Counted from the stretch's first letter, positions 16,301-24,889 are shown. The stretch: DNA of 52,073 nucleotides from Clostridia bacterium (GCA_017540175.1 JAFYBN010000076.1:1-52073); one strand, 5' to 3'. Numbers and translations: made by a program. The notes: a model not told the origin generated them from the sequence alone.

Positions 16301-17329
16301 TCATTTCGGATTTCCGATATCCACGACGACGCGGTATCCCGCGTCGGAGACTGTTTTTTCGAGCAGGGCAAGCGCCTGCGCCGCCTCTTCGCCGGCTGTG
16401 ATCTTGTTGTCGTAGAGAAGGTATTTTTTCCGCACGTCCGACGGGGAGAGGTTCGGCATAATGACGTTCGCCCCGGCCCGCAGTCCCATTTCCCGCCCGT
16501 GCGGGTGGATCGTGCCGAGTGCGGTCGTCGCCGGGATGAGCGCGCGGGGGAACATCAGCCGCAGGATCGCGAGCAGTCGGAGCGTGAGGGGGAGGCTTCC
16601 GTTCGGCATATCGGCGAACGGGGTGTCCTTATGGCGCAGGAAGGGACCGATCCCGATCATCTGGGGTTCGAGCTCCTCGAGAAAGCGCAGATCCGCGACG
16701 AGGTCGTCCGTCGTCTGGAACGGCGAGCCGACCATCATCCCCGCGCCGACCGCGTAGCCGATGGCTTTCAGATCGTACAGACAGCGCTTGCGGTTGTCAA
16801 GGCTCAGCTCCGCCGGGTGCAGCTTCGCGTAGTGCGCGGGATTTGCCGTCTCGTGGCGCAGGAGATACCGGTTCGCGCCCGCGTCGAAATACGCCTGATA
16901 GCTCGCGCGGGATTTCTCGCCTAAGGACAGGGTGATCGCGCAGTCGGGGTACGTCTCCCGGATCGCCGAGACGATTTCGCAGATCCTTTCGTCCGTGAAA
17001 TACGGGTCTTCCCCGCCCTGCAGAACGAAGGTGCGGAAGCCGAGCGCGTATCCCTCCGCGCAGCAGGAGAGGATCTCCTCCTTGCTCAGACGGTAGCGCG
17101 AGGCGTTTTTGTTGCCGCGGCGGATGCCGCAGTAATAGCAGTCGTTTTTGCAGAAATTCGTGCATTCGATCAGCCCGCGGATATAAACGGCATCCCCGTA
17201 CACGGCGCGGCGCACCCGATCCGCTTCGGAGAAAAGGTCGGCGTCATACCGATCGACCTCAAGCAGCGCGGCAAACTCCGCGTCCGTGAACGTGCGGTTT
17301 TCGGCGAGGGTTTTTACAAGGTCTTCCAT
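16301..17329 (-). CDS. hydE: [FeFe]-hydrogenase maturase HydE (radical SAM)
   Basis: 342 residues. The radical-SAM CX3CX2C motif is CTNFCKNDCYYCGIR (Cys60, Cys64, Cys67), followed by VLQGGEDP and, later, AGMMVGSPFQTTDDLV and IGIGPFLRHKDTP, all typical of HydE and matching its normal length. HydE works with HydF and HydG to build the diiron subcluster of [FeFe] hydrogenase in the cytoplasm, so the organism very likely ferments with hydrogen release or uptake. Neither the hydrogenase nor HydF/HydG is in the window. The gene starts 63 bases after the GNAT gene; between them lies a terminator and I see no separate promoter. Confidence 0.93.
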   Translation of the reverse strand: MEDLVKTLAENRTFTDAEFAALLEVDRYDADLFSEADRVRRAVYGDAVYIRGLIECTNFCKNDCYYCGIRRGNKNASRYRLSKEEILSCCAEGYALGFRTFVLQGGEDPYFTDERICEIVSAIRETYPDCAITLSLGEKSRASYQAYFDAGANRYLLRHETANPAHYAKLHPAELSLDNRKRCLYDLKAIGYAVGAGMMVGSPFQTTDDLVADLRFLEELEPQMIGIGPFLRHKDTPFADMPNGSLPLTLRLLAILRLMFPRALIPATTALGTIHPHGREMGLRAGANVIMPNLSPSDVRKKYLLYDNKITAGEEAAQALALLEKTVSDAGYRVVVDIGNPK

Positions 17330-17342
17330 TTCATGCTCCGTG

Positions 17343-17378
17343 AAAAAACCGATGATCCCGGGAATCGGAAATCATCGG
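17343..17378 (-). terminator. Terminator between the GNAT gene and hydE
   Basis: CCGATGAT / ATCATCGG with a 14-base loop, followed by six T on the minus strand, ending 14 bases before the hydE ATG. Confidence 0.8.
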
Positions 17379-17392
17379 GAATGACGTGCGTC

Positions 17393-17902
17393 TCAGCGCA
17401 GCTTCTTTGAAAGGTACAGAATCAGATCGTCGTCGTTTGAGAGCGGCGCGTAAGGCTCGGCGGGCTTATCGAGAAACCACACGCCCGTGCCGTCGGGGAC
17501 GTACCCGCGCAGGGCGTACAGCCGCTGCGCCGCCCCGTACCCCGCGTGCAGTCCGACGCCGAGGCAGACCGTGTCGGACAGCCGCGCGGCATACTGCTCC
17601 GCTTCGTCAAGCAGGCGGGACGCGACTCCGCGCCGCCTGAATTTCTCGAGCACCGCGAGGTCGACGATCTCGGGGATCCCTTTTCCTTCGAACGCCCCCG
17701 CGTTCGGGCGCGGATAGACGAAAACATAGCCCGCGCCCTCTCCGTCGACCTCGGCGACGAAGGACGCGCACAGCCCCGCCGCCTCGTCTTCGAGGCGGGA
17801 GAGCAGCTTGTCCGGCGACGCGTGCCAGCCCTTTTTCCGCTCCTCTTCCGAAAAATACGCGGCGTCCCCGCGCCGGAGGGATCGGACGGCGACGGCGTTC
17901 AT
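17393..17902 (-). CDS. GNAT-family N-acetyltransferase
   Basis: 169 residues from the ATG at 17902, which overlaps the stop of the upstream gene as ATGA, so translation is probably coupled. The acetyl-CoA-binding motif A is FRRRGVASRLLDEA (residues 88-101); preceding strands include SFVAEVDGEGAGYVFVYPR and PEIVDLAVLEKF, and the tail has AAQRLYALRGYVPDGTG as in many GNATs. The family moves acetyl groups to amines of small molecules or proteins; substrate cannot be told. It is last in the MATE-msrA-unknown-GNAT unit, which ends at the terminator 17343-17378. Confidence 0.85.
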   Translation of the reverse strand: MNAVAVRSLRRGDAAYFSEEERKKGWHASPDKLLSRLEDEAAGLCASFVAEVDGEGAGYVFVYPRPNAGAFEGKGIPEIVDLAVLEKFRRRGVASRLLDEAEQYAARLSDTVCLGVGLHAGYGAAQRLYALRGYVPDGTGVWFLDKPAEPYAPLSNDDDLILYLSKKLR

Positions 17903-18240
17903 CCTCTTCTCGCCTCTCTCAGCGGCTTGTCCCAATAGACCTCGGCGCCGATGCTTGAGGCAAGCTCGTCGATGATCGCCTGAAAGATCTTCAGATAGGC
18001 TTCCTCGCGCTTTTTCGAGCGCCTGCCTTTCGCGTGATGCAGAACCTTCGAGACGACCGCGTCGTAGGAGATAACGAAATCCTCCGGATCCCGGTACGGG
18101 AAGAAGGTTGCGGCCGCTTCGTAGGTGATGTTCCCCTCCTCCGAGGTCGCGGTGAGGGTCACTTTTACGCCCCTGCGCTCCACGCCGTTCACCTCGGCGT
18201 GCGCGGCGAAATACTGTTCGTACACATCGATCACTTTCAT
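17899..18240 (-). CDS. Conserved-looking 113-residue protein of unknown function
   Basis: 113 residues. The start is the ATG at 18240, only 2 bases after the msrA stop, and its own stop overlaps the next start (ATGA), so it is bound into the operon on both sides. There is no signal peptide, membrane helix or cysteine cluster. The sequence is an alternating strand-rich N-terminus (VKVTLTATSEEGNITYEAA, FFPYRDPEDFVIS) followed by a very basic segment (AKGRRSKKREE) and a C-terminal helix, giving an alpha+beta fold. I do not recognise the family. Position between methionine sulfoxide reductase and an acetyltransferase might suggest a stress or protein-repair link, but that is only context. Confidence 0.75.
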   Translation of the reverse strand: MKVIDVYEQYFAAHAEVNGVERRGVKVTLTATSEEGNITYEAAATFFPYRDPEDFVISYDAVVSKVLHHAKGRRSKKREEAYLKIFQAIIDELASSIGAEVYWDKPLREARRG

Positions 18241-18242
18241 GG

Positions 18243-18734
18243 TCAGACCTCCTTCAGGTTGAGCATATTCGCCGGGATGTGGCAGTAGCCGCCCGGATTT
18301 TTGTCCAGATATTTCTGATGATATTCCTCCGCAGGATAAAACCCTTTCAGCGGAAGGATTTCGACGGCGATGGGCTGCCCGAGCTTTTCTTCGAGCTTTT
18401 TCGCCTCCGCGCGGATCGCGGGCAGAAGGCTTTCGTCCTCGTAATAGATCCCCGTGCGGTACTGTTTTCCCTCGTCGTGCCCCTGTTTGTTGACAGCCAG
18501 CGGGTCGATAACGTCGAAATAGCGACTGAGGAGCGCTTCGGTCGGGATCACGCCCTCGTCGTATTCGATCTTCACGGTCTCCGCGTGACCGGAGCCGTGC
18601 TTGACCTCTTCGTAGGTCGGGTTTTCGGTGCTTCCGTTGGCGTAGCCCACAACGGTGGAGACGACGCCGCCGAACTGTTCGAAATACTTCTCGGTACCCC
18701 AGAAGCATCCGCCCGCGAGATAAATCGTTTTCAT
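18243..18734 (-). CDS. msrA: Peptide methionine sulfoxide reductase A
   Basis: 163 residues, the usual length. The catalytic GGCFWG motif places the reactive cysteine at Cys10; later motifs include VVGYANG, YEEVKHGSGHAETV and FYPAEEYHQKYL, and Cys151 (GGYCHI) may be the resolving cysteine. MsrA reduces the S epimer of methionine sulfoxide in proteins, with thioredoxin as the usual reductant, in the cytoplasm. The start at 18734 has GGAGG just upstream. The gene lies 25 bases behind the MATE gene and 2 bases before the next. Confidence 0.95.
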   Translation of the reverse strand: MKTIYLAGGCFWGTEKYFEQFGGVVSTVVGYANGSTENPTYEEVKHGSGHAETVKIEYDEGVIPTEALLSRYFDVIDPLAVNKQGHDEGKQYRTGIYYEDESLLPAIRAEAKKLEEKLGQPIAVEILPLKGFYPAEEYHQKYLDKNPGGYCHIPANMLNLKEV

Positions 18735-18759
18735 AAAAATCCTCCGTTTGTTTTTTCGC

Positions 18760-20121
18760 TTAATCCGTGCGTTCGCGGGTGAGGTCCTTCACCCATTTGT
18801 ATCGCTTATAGTGCGCCATGACCCAGGGGATCTTGACGATCTCGTCGAGGCAGGTGCAGGAGAAAACGACGAGCACGGGCCAGTGAAACACGAACGCGCC
18901 GAGCAGGGACAGCGGGACGGCGACGCCCCACATCACGACGGACAGGCTGTACATATCGAATGCCGTATCCCCGCCCGCCGCGAAGATGCCGTTGATGACG
19001 ATGGTATTCACCGCGCGCGCGGCGATGTAGACGGACATGATGACGAGCATCCACACGAGGTAGGAGCGCGCCTCGTCCGTGAGCTTCATGAACCGCGTGA
19101 CAAAGGGCGTCACGGCGAGAACGAGCGCCGTGGTGATGCCGCCGGACACGAAGGACAGCACGGCGAGCCGATCCCCGTATTCGCGCCCGAGGTCGAGTTT
19201 TCCTTTTCCGAGCTCATTCCCGACGAGGATGCCTCCCGCCGCGGAAATGCCGTTGCACAGACAGCACATCAGGTCGCGCACGACGGCGGAAATCGAATTC
19301 GCGGCAGCGGCTTCCCTGCCGAGGTGCCCCATGATCGAGGTATAGACGGTCAGCCCGATGCCCCAGAGCAGCCACGCGCCGAGGATGGGCAATGCGCATT
19401 TCAGAAAATCGCGGAACAGAGCCCGCTTATGGGAGAGCAGCGCCTTCAGCCTGGGGCGCAGAAACGTCTTCTGATACGAGGACACAAGGGACCAGACGAG
19501 CTCGATCACGCGGGCGGCGACCGTGGCGCACGCGGCTCCCTTCGCGCCGAGCGCCGGGAAGCCGAAGAGCCCGAAGATGAAAACGGCGTTCAGGAGAATG
19601 TTGATGACGACCGCGCCCGAGCTGATCCACGCGCTGCGCGAGGCGTGATCGATGATCTTCATCGAGGCGAGACAGCACTGCGAAATGCCCGCGATGAGAT
19701 AGGACCACGCGGCGATTTTCAGATACCCCGCTCCGATCTCCCTGAGAAGGGGATCGTTCGTGAACAGGCACATCAAAAGATGCGGGATGAAGGTGCACGC
19801 GAGGAAAAAGACGACGCCGATGATGCCCGCGATCCTCAGACTCATGGCGAAGAGATCGTCGAGGGTGCGCTCGTCCCCCTTGCCCCGGTACTGCGCGCCA
19901 AGGATGACGAGGGTGCCCGTGACGGCGGCAAAGAAGCTGTTCTGGACGAACTGGATCAGCGCCGCGAGCGAAACCGCTGTCATGGAGTCCTGATCCAACC
20001 TGCCGAGCATGATGGCATCCCCCGCCGCCACCGCGGCGAGCATCATGCTCTGGAACGCGATGGGCAGGGTCAGCTTGATCAGGTTTTTCAGAAAGACCGG
20101 GTCTCTCGCAGTTCGTTTCAT
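18760..20121 (-). CDS. MATE-family multidrug/sodium or proton antiporter
   Basis: 453 residues from the ATG at 20121 (a TTG two codons earlier is possible; no strong ribosome site is seen for either). Twelve hydrophobic segments form two repeats of six, typical of MATE/NorM: IAFQSMMLAAVAAGDAIMLG near the N-terminus, VTGTLVILGAQYRGKGD, ISAVVRDLMCCLCNGIS and GGILVGNELGKG in the second half. MATE pumps export cationic compounds or metabolites in exchange for Na+ or H+; the substrate is not predictable. It is the first gene of the leftward operon that also carries msrA. Confidence 0.9.
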   Translation of the reverse strand: MKRTARDPVFLKNLIKLTLPIAFQSMMLAAVAAGDAIMLGRLDQDSMTAVSLAALIQFVQNSFFAAVTGTLVILGAQYRGKGDERTLDDLFAMSLRIAGIIGVVFFLACTFIPHLLMCLFTNDPLLREIGAGYLKIAAWSYLIAGISQCCLASMKIIDHASRSAWISSGAVVINILLNAVFIFGLFGFPALGAKGAACATVAARVIELVWSLVSSYQKTFLRPRLKALLSHKRALFRDFLKCALPILGAWLLWGIGLTVYTSIMGHLGREAAAANSISAVVRDLMCCLCNGISAAGGILVGNELGKGKLDLGREYGDRLAVLSFVSGGITTALVLAVTPFVTRFMKLTDEARSYLVWMLVIMSVYIAARAVNTIVINGIFAAGGDTAFDMYSLSVVMWGVAVPLSLLGAFVFHWPVLVVFSCTCLDEIVKIPWVMAHYKRYKWVKDLTRERTD

Positions 20122-20304
20122 AAGCAATTCGAAAAATCAGAGTTCCGTCTCAAACGAGGTGCGCGGGGCGGACCCGCGCGGGCGGACGATGGACCGGGGC
20201 AGCCTGACGGCGGGAAAAACCATGCGGATCCCGGGGAGCGCGCCGATGATCCGACAGCGTCCCGGGCGGGACCGATCCGCCGATGCCCCAATTAAACCGT
20301 TATA

Positions 20305-20333
20305 AGCATACCACGCGAAAACGCTTCCTTCAA
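20305..20333 (-). promoter_or_regulatory. Probable promoter of the MATE-msrA operon
   Basis: Minus-strand TTGAAG (20328-20333), 17-base spacer, TATGCT (20305-20310). Weaker than the others in the window. Confidence 0.5.
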
Positions 20334-20479
20334 GGACTTCGGGAGAGATTTCACAGAAATTTTACTTCGGATCGTCCCTCCCGTGAAGGGCTTTCCGGCG
20401 CGGGCCGGCGCGTTCTCAAACGCCGACCCGCCCGGCGTTTTATCGTATTTCGTATTTCGCGCAATTTCTCCGGCATGTC

Positions 20480-20508
20480 TTGCACTTTTTGACATCTTAT
20501 GCTATACT
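20480..20508 (+). promoter_or_regulatory. Promoter of the MBOAT-SGNH operon
   Basis: TTGCAC (20480-20485), 17-base spacer, extended -10 ATGCTATACT (-10 at 20503-20508). It rules out the upstream extension of the reading frame. Confidence 0.75.
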
Positions 20509-20553
20509 GATACAGATAAGATCCCTCCGATCCCCTTTTCAGCGAGGTTTGTC

Positions 20554-22005
20554 ATGCTCTTCAATTCGATCGAATTTCTTTTGTTCTTTCCCTGCGTCGT
20601 TCTAATTTATTTTATCCTGCCGCACAAGCTGGGACGCCTTTCCCCGCGGCGGGATTTTCTGCTGATCGCCTCCTGCTTTTTCTACATGTCCTTCATTCCG
20701 AAGTACATGCTGATCCTCATCTTCACCACGGTCGTGGACTACACCGGGGCGCGGCTGATCGAGAAATGGCGCGAGCGGCCGAAGGCGAAGACCGCCGTGT
20801 TCGTCATCGGTCTCGCCTGCAACGTCGGTCTGCTTGTATACTTCAAGTACCTCGGCGTCATCGGCGACACGATCAATTTCTTCGGGCACATGATTTCCTT
20901 AAAGACTATCGTGTTCCCCGAGGTCGTGCTGCCCATCGGCATTTCCTTCCACACCTTCCAGTCCATGGGGTACTTCATCGACACCTACCGGGGCAAGGAA
21001 AAGGCGGAAAAGAATTTCCTCGACTTCGCGCTCTTTCTCATGTTCTTCCCCCAGCTCGTCGCGGGGCCGATCGAGCGCTCTTCCAACCTGATCCCCCAGC
21101 TCAAGGCAAAGCATACGCTGAAAGCGGAAAACATCTCGGCGGGCGGGCGTAAGATGCTCTGGGGCATGTTCAAAAAGGTGGTCGTGGCGGACAACCTCGC
21201 CCTGTTCGCCGACGCGGTGTTCGACGCCCCGGACAAGTACGCGGGGCTGGGCGTGCTGATCGGGGTGCTGTGCTTCACGGTGCAGATCTACTGCGACTTC
21301 TCCGGCTATTCCGACATCGCCGTGGGCTGCGCGAAGATCCTCGACATCGACCTCATGAAAAACTTCGACACGCCGTATTTCTCAAGATCCGTTCCCGAGT
21401 TCTGGCGCAGATGGCACATTTCCCTTTCCACGTGGTTCCGCGACTATGTGTACATCCCGCTCGGGGGCAACCGGGTAAAAAAGCCCCGCTGGATGTTCAA
21501 CCAGCTTGTGACCTTCACGGTCTCCGGCGTCTGGCACGGCGCGGGCTATACCTACGTGATCTGGGGATTTCTCAACGGCGTGTACATCTGCCTGTCCCGG
21601 CTGCTGAAGCCGATCCGCGACAAGGTCTCCGAGGCGCTGAGGCTTGAGAAGATCCCGTTCTTGCCGAACCTCTTCCGAACGGCTGTGACCTTCACCATGA
21701 TCTCATTCTCGTGGATCTTCTTCCGCGCGAACACCGTTTCCGATTCGTTCCTGCTCTGCGGCAGGCTCTTCTCTTCCACCGCGATGGATTTCTCGGCGAT
21801 CCCCGTTCTCCGCGTCTGGGTCGCGCTCGGGGCGGCCGCGCTGCTCTTTGCCGCGGAGCTGATCCATAATTTCGGCAAGCCGATCACCGCCTTCGCGGTG
21901 CGGATGCCCCACCTCGTGCGGATCGTCTGCTACGCGCTGCTCGTATCGTCGATCATCCTGTTCGGCGCGTACGACAACAAGGCGTTCATTTACTTCCAGT
22001 TCTGA
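20554..22005 (+). CDS. MBOAT-family membrane-bound O-acyltransferase (AlgI/DltB type)
   Basis: 483 residues with about ten membrane segments. The start is the ATG at 20554, where MLFNSIEFLLFFPC is the usual opening of AlgI-like proteins. Signatures: AGPIERSSNLIPQL, then FWRRWHISLSTWFRDYVYIPLGG (His288) and SGVWHGAGYTYVIWG (His328, the conserved catalytic histidine). MBOATs of this group move acetyl groups across the membrane to exopolysaccharide or wall polymer. The next gene, 16 bases on, codes for the expected SGNH-fold extracytoplasmic partner. A dltB role is less likely because dltA, dltC and dltD are absent. Confidence 0.93.
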   Translation: MLFNSIEFLLFFPCVVLIYFILPHKLGRLSPRRDFLLIASCFFYMSFIPKYMLILIFTTVVDYTGARLIEKWRERPKAKTAVFVIGLACNVGLLVYFKYLGVIGDTINFFGHMISLKTIVFPEVVLPIGISFHTFQSMGYFIDTYRGKEKAEKNFLDFALFLMFFPQLVAGPIERSSNLIPQLKAKHTLKAENISAGGRKMLWGMFKKVVVADNLALFADAVFDAPDKYAGLGVLIGVLCFTVQIYCDFSGYSDIAVGCAKILDIDLMKNFDTPYFSRSVPEFWRRWHISLSTWFRDYVYIPLGGNRVKKPRWMFNQLVTFTVSGVWHGAGYTYVIWGFLNGVYICLSRLLKPIRDKVSEALRLEKIPFLPNLFRTAVTFTMISFSWIFFRANTVSDSFLLCGRLFSSTAMDFSAIPVLRVWVALGAAALLFAAELIHNFGKPITAFAVRMPHLVRIVCYALLVSSIILFGAYDNKAFIYFQF

Positions 22006-22021
22006 GAGGGGGGACGGATTT

Positions 22022-23428
22022 ATGACAGCCAACACAAAAGGAATCGTCAAATATCTCCTCTCCGGGCTCCTCATCGCCGCGCTGAGCTTCGCCATCGTCG
22101 CGGGCGCGAACAAACTGATGAAGGATTTCATCGCGGACGAGACCCGCGAGATCGCCGCCGCCGCGGAGCTTGCCGAACGGATGCGGCTGAGAGCGGAGCA
22201 GACGGAAAACGAACAGGAACGCCTGCACCTCGAAATGGAGACCCTCGCGCTCAAAGCCGAGAAAATGGAGGCCTTCTATCAGAAATACAAAAAGCGCGAC
22301 AGCTATCACTATTACGGGCAGTACTACGAAATCTTCGAGAACGTCTACGAGCCCGACGTGATCTTCATCGGGACCTCCCACTGCGCCCACGGCGTCAATC
22401 CCCTCTACATCGAGGAGGAAAATCCGGAATACTCCTTCTTCAATTTCGCGCTGAACGGTTCCGTTCCCTCCTTCTACAAGGATTGGTACGAAATCTTCGA
22501 GAACGAGGCGGAGCATCCTCTGCCGAAGGTCATTATCTGGTGCGTGGACTGGTTCATGTGCGACACCGGCTGGCTGTGGCGGCGGATCACCTTTGACTCC
22601 CCCGCGGACATGCCGCTGGGCATCATGCGCGCCATCCGAAAGGAGGAGAACAAGCTGATCTCCTCCGTCGAAGCCTCGCCCGCGCCGGAGGACGAAGGTG
22701 CCCCCGAACAGACGGCGCAGACCGCCGCGGCGGAGGCGGATGAGGGAGAAAAAACCGTTCTCGAGCTTCTGCGCGCGTCGGTGAAGGAGCACGGTCTCTT
22801 CGCGCTCGACGAACATCTGACGGTCTTTCTCTTGAACAACCCGATCTTCTCTTCCCGCGACCGCATCCCGGAAATGATCCGCTATTACATGAACGGGAGG
22901 CACGCCGAGGTGGAGAAGCCCGTTTACGTCGAGCCGACCTTCGAGGGACGGATGCTCTCCGAAGACGATCTCGTTCTGCCGGTTTACAAGCACGAATTCC
23001 TGCGCGACCCCCTCGGGAATCTGACGAGCGATTACTACAAGGGCTATATCCCGTGGGAAGCGGATTACGCCGGCTCGAACGAAACCGTCGGCTGCATCCA
23101 CAACCGGGACGAATGGAATACCTTCCTCGAGCTGCTCGATCACTTTGAAGAAGAGGGCATCAAGCTGATCTTCGTGCAGTGCCCGGAATACAGCGGCGCG
23201 AACTGCTACCTGCGCCCGAAATACAACGAGCAGCTCGCGAAGGTCGCCGAAAAGCGCGGCATCCCCTTCCTCAACTACAACGAAGAGCTGGCATCCGATC
23301 TGAACAGCGATCCTTCGAACTACTCCGACTGGGGGCACATGTCAAAGAAAGGCAGCACGGCGTTTTCGAAGATCCTTGCGAAGGACCTGAAACCGGTACT
23401 CGCGGAGGTGACGGCGGGGGAGGAATGA
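22022..23428 (+). CDS. Membrane-anchored SGNH-fold protein, partner of the MBOAT acyltransferase (AlgJ/AlgX-like)
   Basis: 468 residues. An N-terminal membrane helix (about 10-30) is followed by a charged, probably coiled-coil stretch rich in Glu/Ala/Arg (35-85), then the SGNH/GDSL-like fold on the outer face. DVIFIGTSHCAHG gives Ser119 and SDWGHMSKKG gives Asp436 and His439, a plausible catalytic triad. An acidic low-complexity insert near residues 215-245 (Pro/Glu/Ala-rich) looks like a surface loop. AlgJ/AlgX-type proteins pass the acetyl group delivered by the MBOAT on to the polysaccharide. It starts 16 bases after the acyltransferase; GGGGGG precedes the ATG. Confidence 0.87.
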   Translation: MTANTKGIVKYLLSGLLIAALSFAIVAGANKLMKDFIADETREIAAAAELAERMRLRAEQTENEQERLHLEMETLALKAEKMEAFYQKYKKRDSYHYYGQYYEIFENVYEPDVIFIGTSHCAHGVNPLYIEEENPEYSFFNFALNGSVPSFYKDWYEIFENEAEHPLPKVIIWCVDWFMCDTGWLWRRITFDSPADMPLGIMRAIRKEENKLISSVEASPAPEDEGAPEQTAQTAAAEADEGEKTVLELLRASVKEHGLFALDEHLTVFLLNNPIFSSRDRIPEMIRYYMNGRHAEVEKPVYVEPTFEGRMLSEDDLVLPVYKHEFLRDPLGNLTSDYYKGYIPWEADYAGSNETVGCIHNRDEWNTFLELLDHFEEEGIKLIFVQCPEYSGANCYLRPKYNEQLAKVAEKRGIPFLNYNEELASDLNSDPSNYSDWGHMSKKGSTAFSKILAKDLKPVLAEVTAGEE

Positions 23429-23470
23429 ACCGCGAGCCGCCTTTCGAATAAAGAAAGACCACGTCAATCA

Positions 23471-23510
23471 GAACAGCAGCCCGGAGATCGATCCCTCCGG
23501 GCTGCTGTTC
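23471..23510 (+). terminator. Strong hairpin behind the SGNH gene, probable terminator
   Basis: A 16-base perfect inverted repeat (GAACAGCAGCCCGGAG / CTCCGGGCTGCTGTTC) with an 8-base loop. The usual T-run is missing, so termination efficiency is uncertain. Confidence 0.6.
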
Positions 23511-23648
23511 TGCGCTCATGAGGTGTTTCAGGGAAGACGGATCCCCCGCGCTACGGGCGTGCGGCACCTGTCGGGGATCGTTTCAAGATGCTTTGAGGAC
23601 CGCACGATCGCGCGGTTTCAATTTCGCACTCATCCCGCCCGTTTTACC

Positions 23649-23677
23649 TTGCCATGCGGCGGAAACCGTGTTATAAT
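23649..23677 (+). promoter_or_regulatory. Promoter of the UroD-fold gene
   Basis: TTGCCA (23649-23654), 17-base spacer, TATAAT (23672-23677). A second TATAAT lies 9 bases downstream. Confidence 0.75.
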
Positions 23678-23792
23678 AAGTTATAATCAATCAAATCATC
23701 CTCCAGCCGCCGCGCGGACGGGCGATCCCGTCCCCTGTGGGAAACCGCCTTGTTCGCGGCACGGGACGCGGATCGATCTATGGGAGTGCATC

Positions 23793-24788
23793 ATGACAAA
23801 ACGTGAACGGGTAAAAGCCGCGATCGGCCATACGACGCCGGACAAGACGCCGACCTTCTTCCATTTCGCACCCGACGGACTGCAGAAATACGGGGAGCCC
23901 CTCTGGGAACGCTATGGGCGCGCCGACATGCGAAAGCTGCTCGACGAGGGGAAGCTCGAATACCGCAACGCGCTGTATTACAGCATGGGGAACCACGTCT
24001 GCCTGCTCGAAAACTTCCCGTGGTGGGACTGGAAGGACCTTCCCGCCGCGTACAAGCGCGAGGAGACGCCGGGCTTCATCCCGCAGACCTTCGATTACGG
24101 AAGTTACGAAGTTTTCGCCGAATCCGTGCGCAATCTCGGAGAATACACCGACGCGTACGTCCTCGCCGAGGTCTGGACGAGCGATTTCGAGAAGGCGTAT
24201 TTTTCGCGCGGACTCGAAAACTTCCTCGCGGACATGGCGGGGGAACCCGAATTCGCCGCGGAGCTGCTCGATTTCATCAACGAAAAGAATCTCTCGATCC
24301 TCGGGGAGATCGTCAAGACGCCCGGGCTGGACGGCGTGCTTCTCGGAAACGACTGGGGCTCCCAGCGCGATCTTCTGATGTCGCCGCGGACCTGGAGGAC
24401 GATGCTGAAGCCCGGCGCGAAAAAAGAATACGATCTGATCCGCGGCGCGGGGCTCGACGTGTGGGTCCACTCCTGCGGGGATATCCGAAAGATCATGCCC
24501 GACCTCATCGAGCTGGGCGCAGACGTGCTCAACCCCGTTCAGCCGGAGTGCATGGACATTTACGAGCTGAAAAGGCTCTACGGGGAGCGGATGACCTTCT
24601 GGGGCGGGATCAGTACGCAGAAGACCCTTCCCTACGGTACGCCCGAGGAGGTTCGAGAAGAAACGAGACGGGTGAGTGCCGCGCTGGGAGAAAACGGAGG
24701 GTACCTCATCGCCGCGGCGCAGGGCATTCAGGCGGACGTTCCCTTCGAAAACGTCTGCGCGCTCGTCGACACCGCGAACGAGCTGTAA
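23793..24788 (+). CDS. Uroporphyrinogen decarboxylase-fold protein, probable methyltransferase
   Basis: 331 residues from the ATG at 23793 (GGGAG upstream). The N-terminus MTKRERVKAAIGHTTPDKTP is typical of the UroD/MtaA superfamily. It has WVHSCGDIRKIMPDLIELG with a His-x-Cys pair (His226, Cys228), the zinc site of the methyltransferase branch, and ADVLNPVQPE, also characteristic of that branch. True heme UroD enzymes lack this HxCG motif, so heme synthesis is unlikely. The branch moves methyl groups to or from corrinoid proteins or thiols; substrate unknown, and no corrinoid protein gene is adjacent. Transcribed alone from its own promoter. Confidence 0.85.
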   Translation: MTKRERVKAAIGHTTPDKTPTFFHFAPDGLQKYGEPLWERYGRADMRKLLDEGKLEYRNALYYSMGNHVCLLENFPWWDWKDLPAAYKREETPGFIPQTFDYGSYEVFAESVRNLGEYTDAYVLAEVWTSDFEKAYFSRGLENFLADMAGEPEFAAELLDFINEKNLSILGEIVKTPGLDGVLLGNDWGSQRDLLMSPRTWRTMLKPGAKKEYDLIRGAGLDVWVHSCGDIRKIMPDLIELGADVLNPVQPECMDIYELKRLYGERMTFWGGISTQKTLPYGTPEEVREETRRVSAALGENGGYLIAAAQGIQADVPFENVCALVDTANEL

Positions 24789-24860
24789 AGCCCGTCGTAT
24801 CCCGACGCGGCTGACAGGTTCCGGTCCCGTCCCGCGCCGAAAAAAATCCGTGCGGCGCCT

Positions 24861-24889
24861 TGTATTCTTTCGGTGTGTTTGGTATAATT
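24861..24889 (+). promoter_or_regulatory. Promoter of the zinc-ribbon/Pro-Gln-repeat operon
   Basis: TTGTAT (24861-24866), 17-base spacer, TATAAT (24884-24889). Confidence 0.75.

Larger units (their letters stand above)
20122..20553. other. 432-base divergent intergenic region (MATE / MBOAT)
   Basis: Holds a leftward promoter (20305-20333), a rightward promoter (20480-20508) and a weak hairpin AAACGCCG/CGGCGTTT at 20418-20440. The stretch 20150-20280 is GC-rich and I see no feature in it. Confidence 0.55.
23429..23792. other. 364-base intergenic region
   Basis: Contains the long hairpin 23471-23510 and the promoter 23649-23677. The parts 23511-23640 and 23678-23780 hold nothing I can identify. 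Confidence 0.55.

Noticed and set aside
20383-20553. N-terminal extension of the MBOAT protein
   Set aside because: The frame is open but contains the promoter (20480-20508); the family normally begins at MLFNSIEF.
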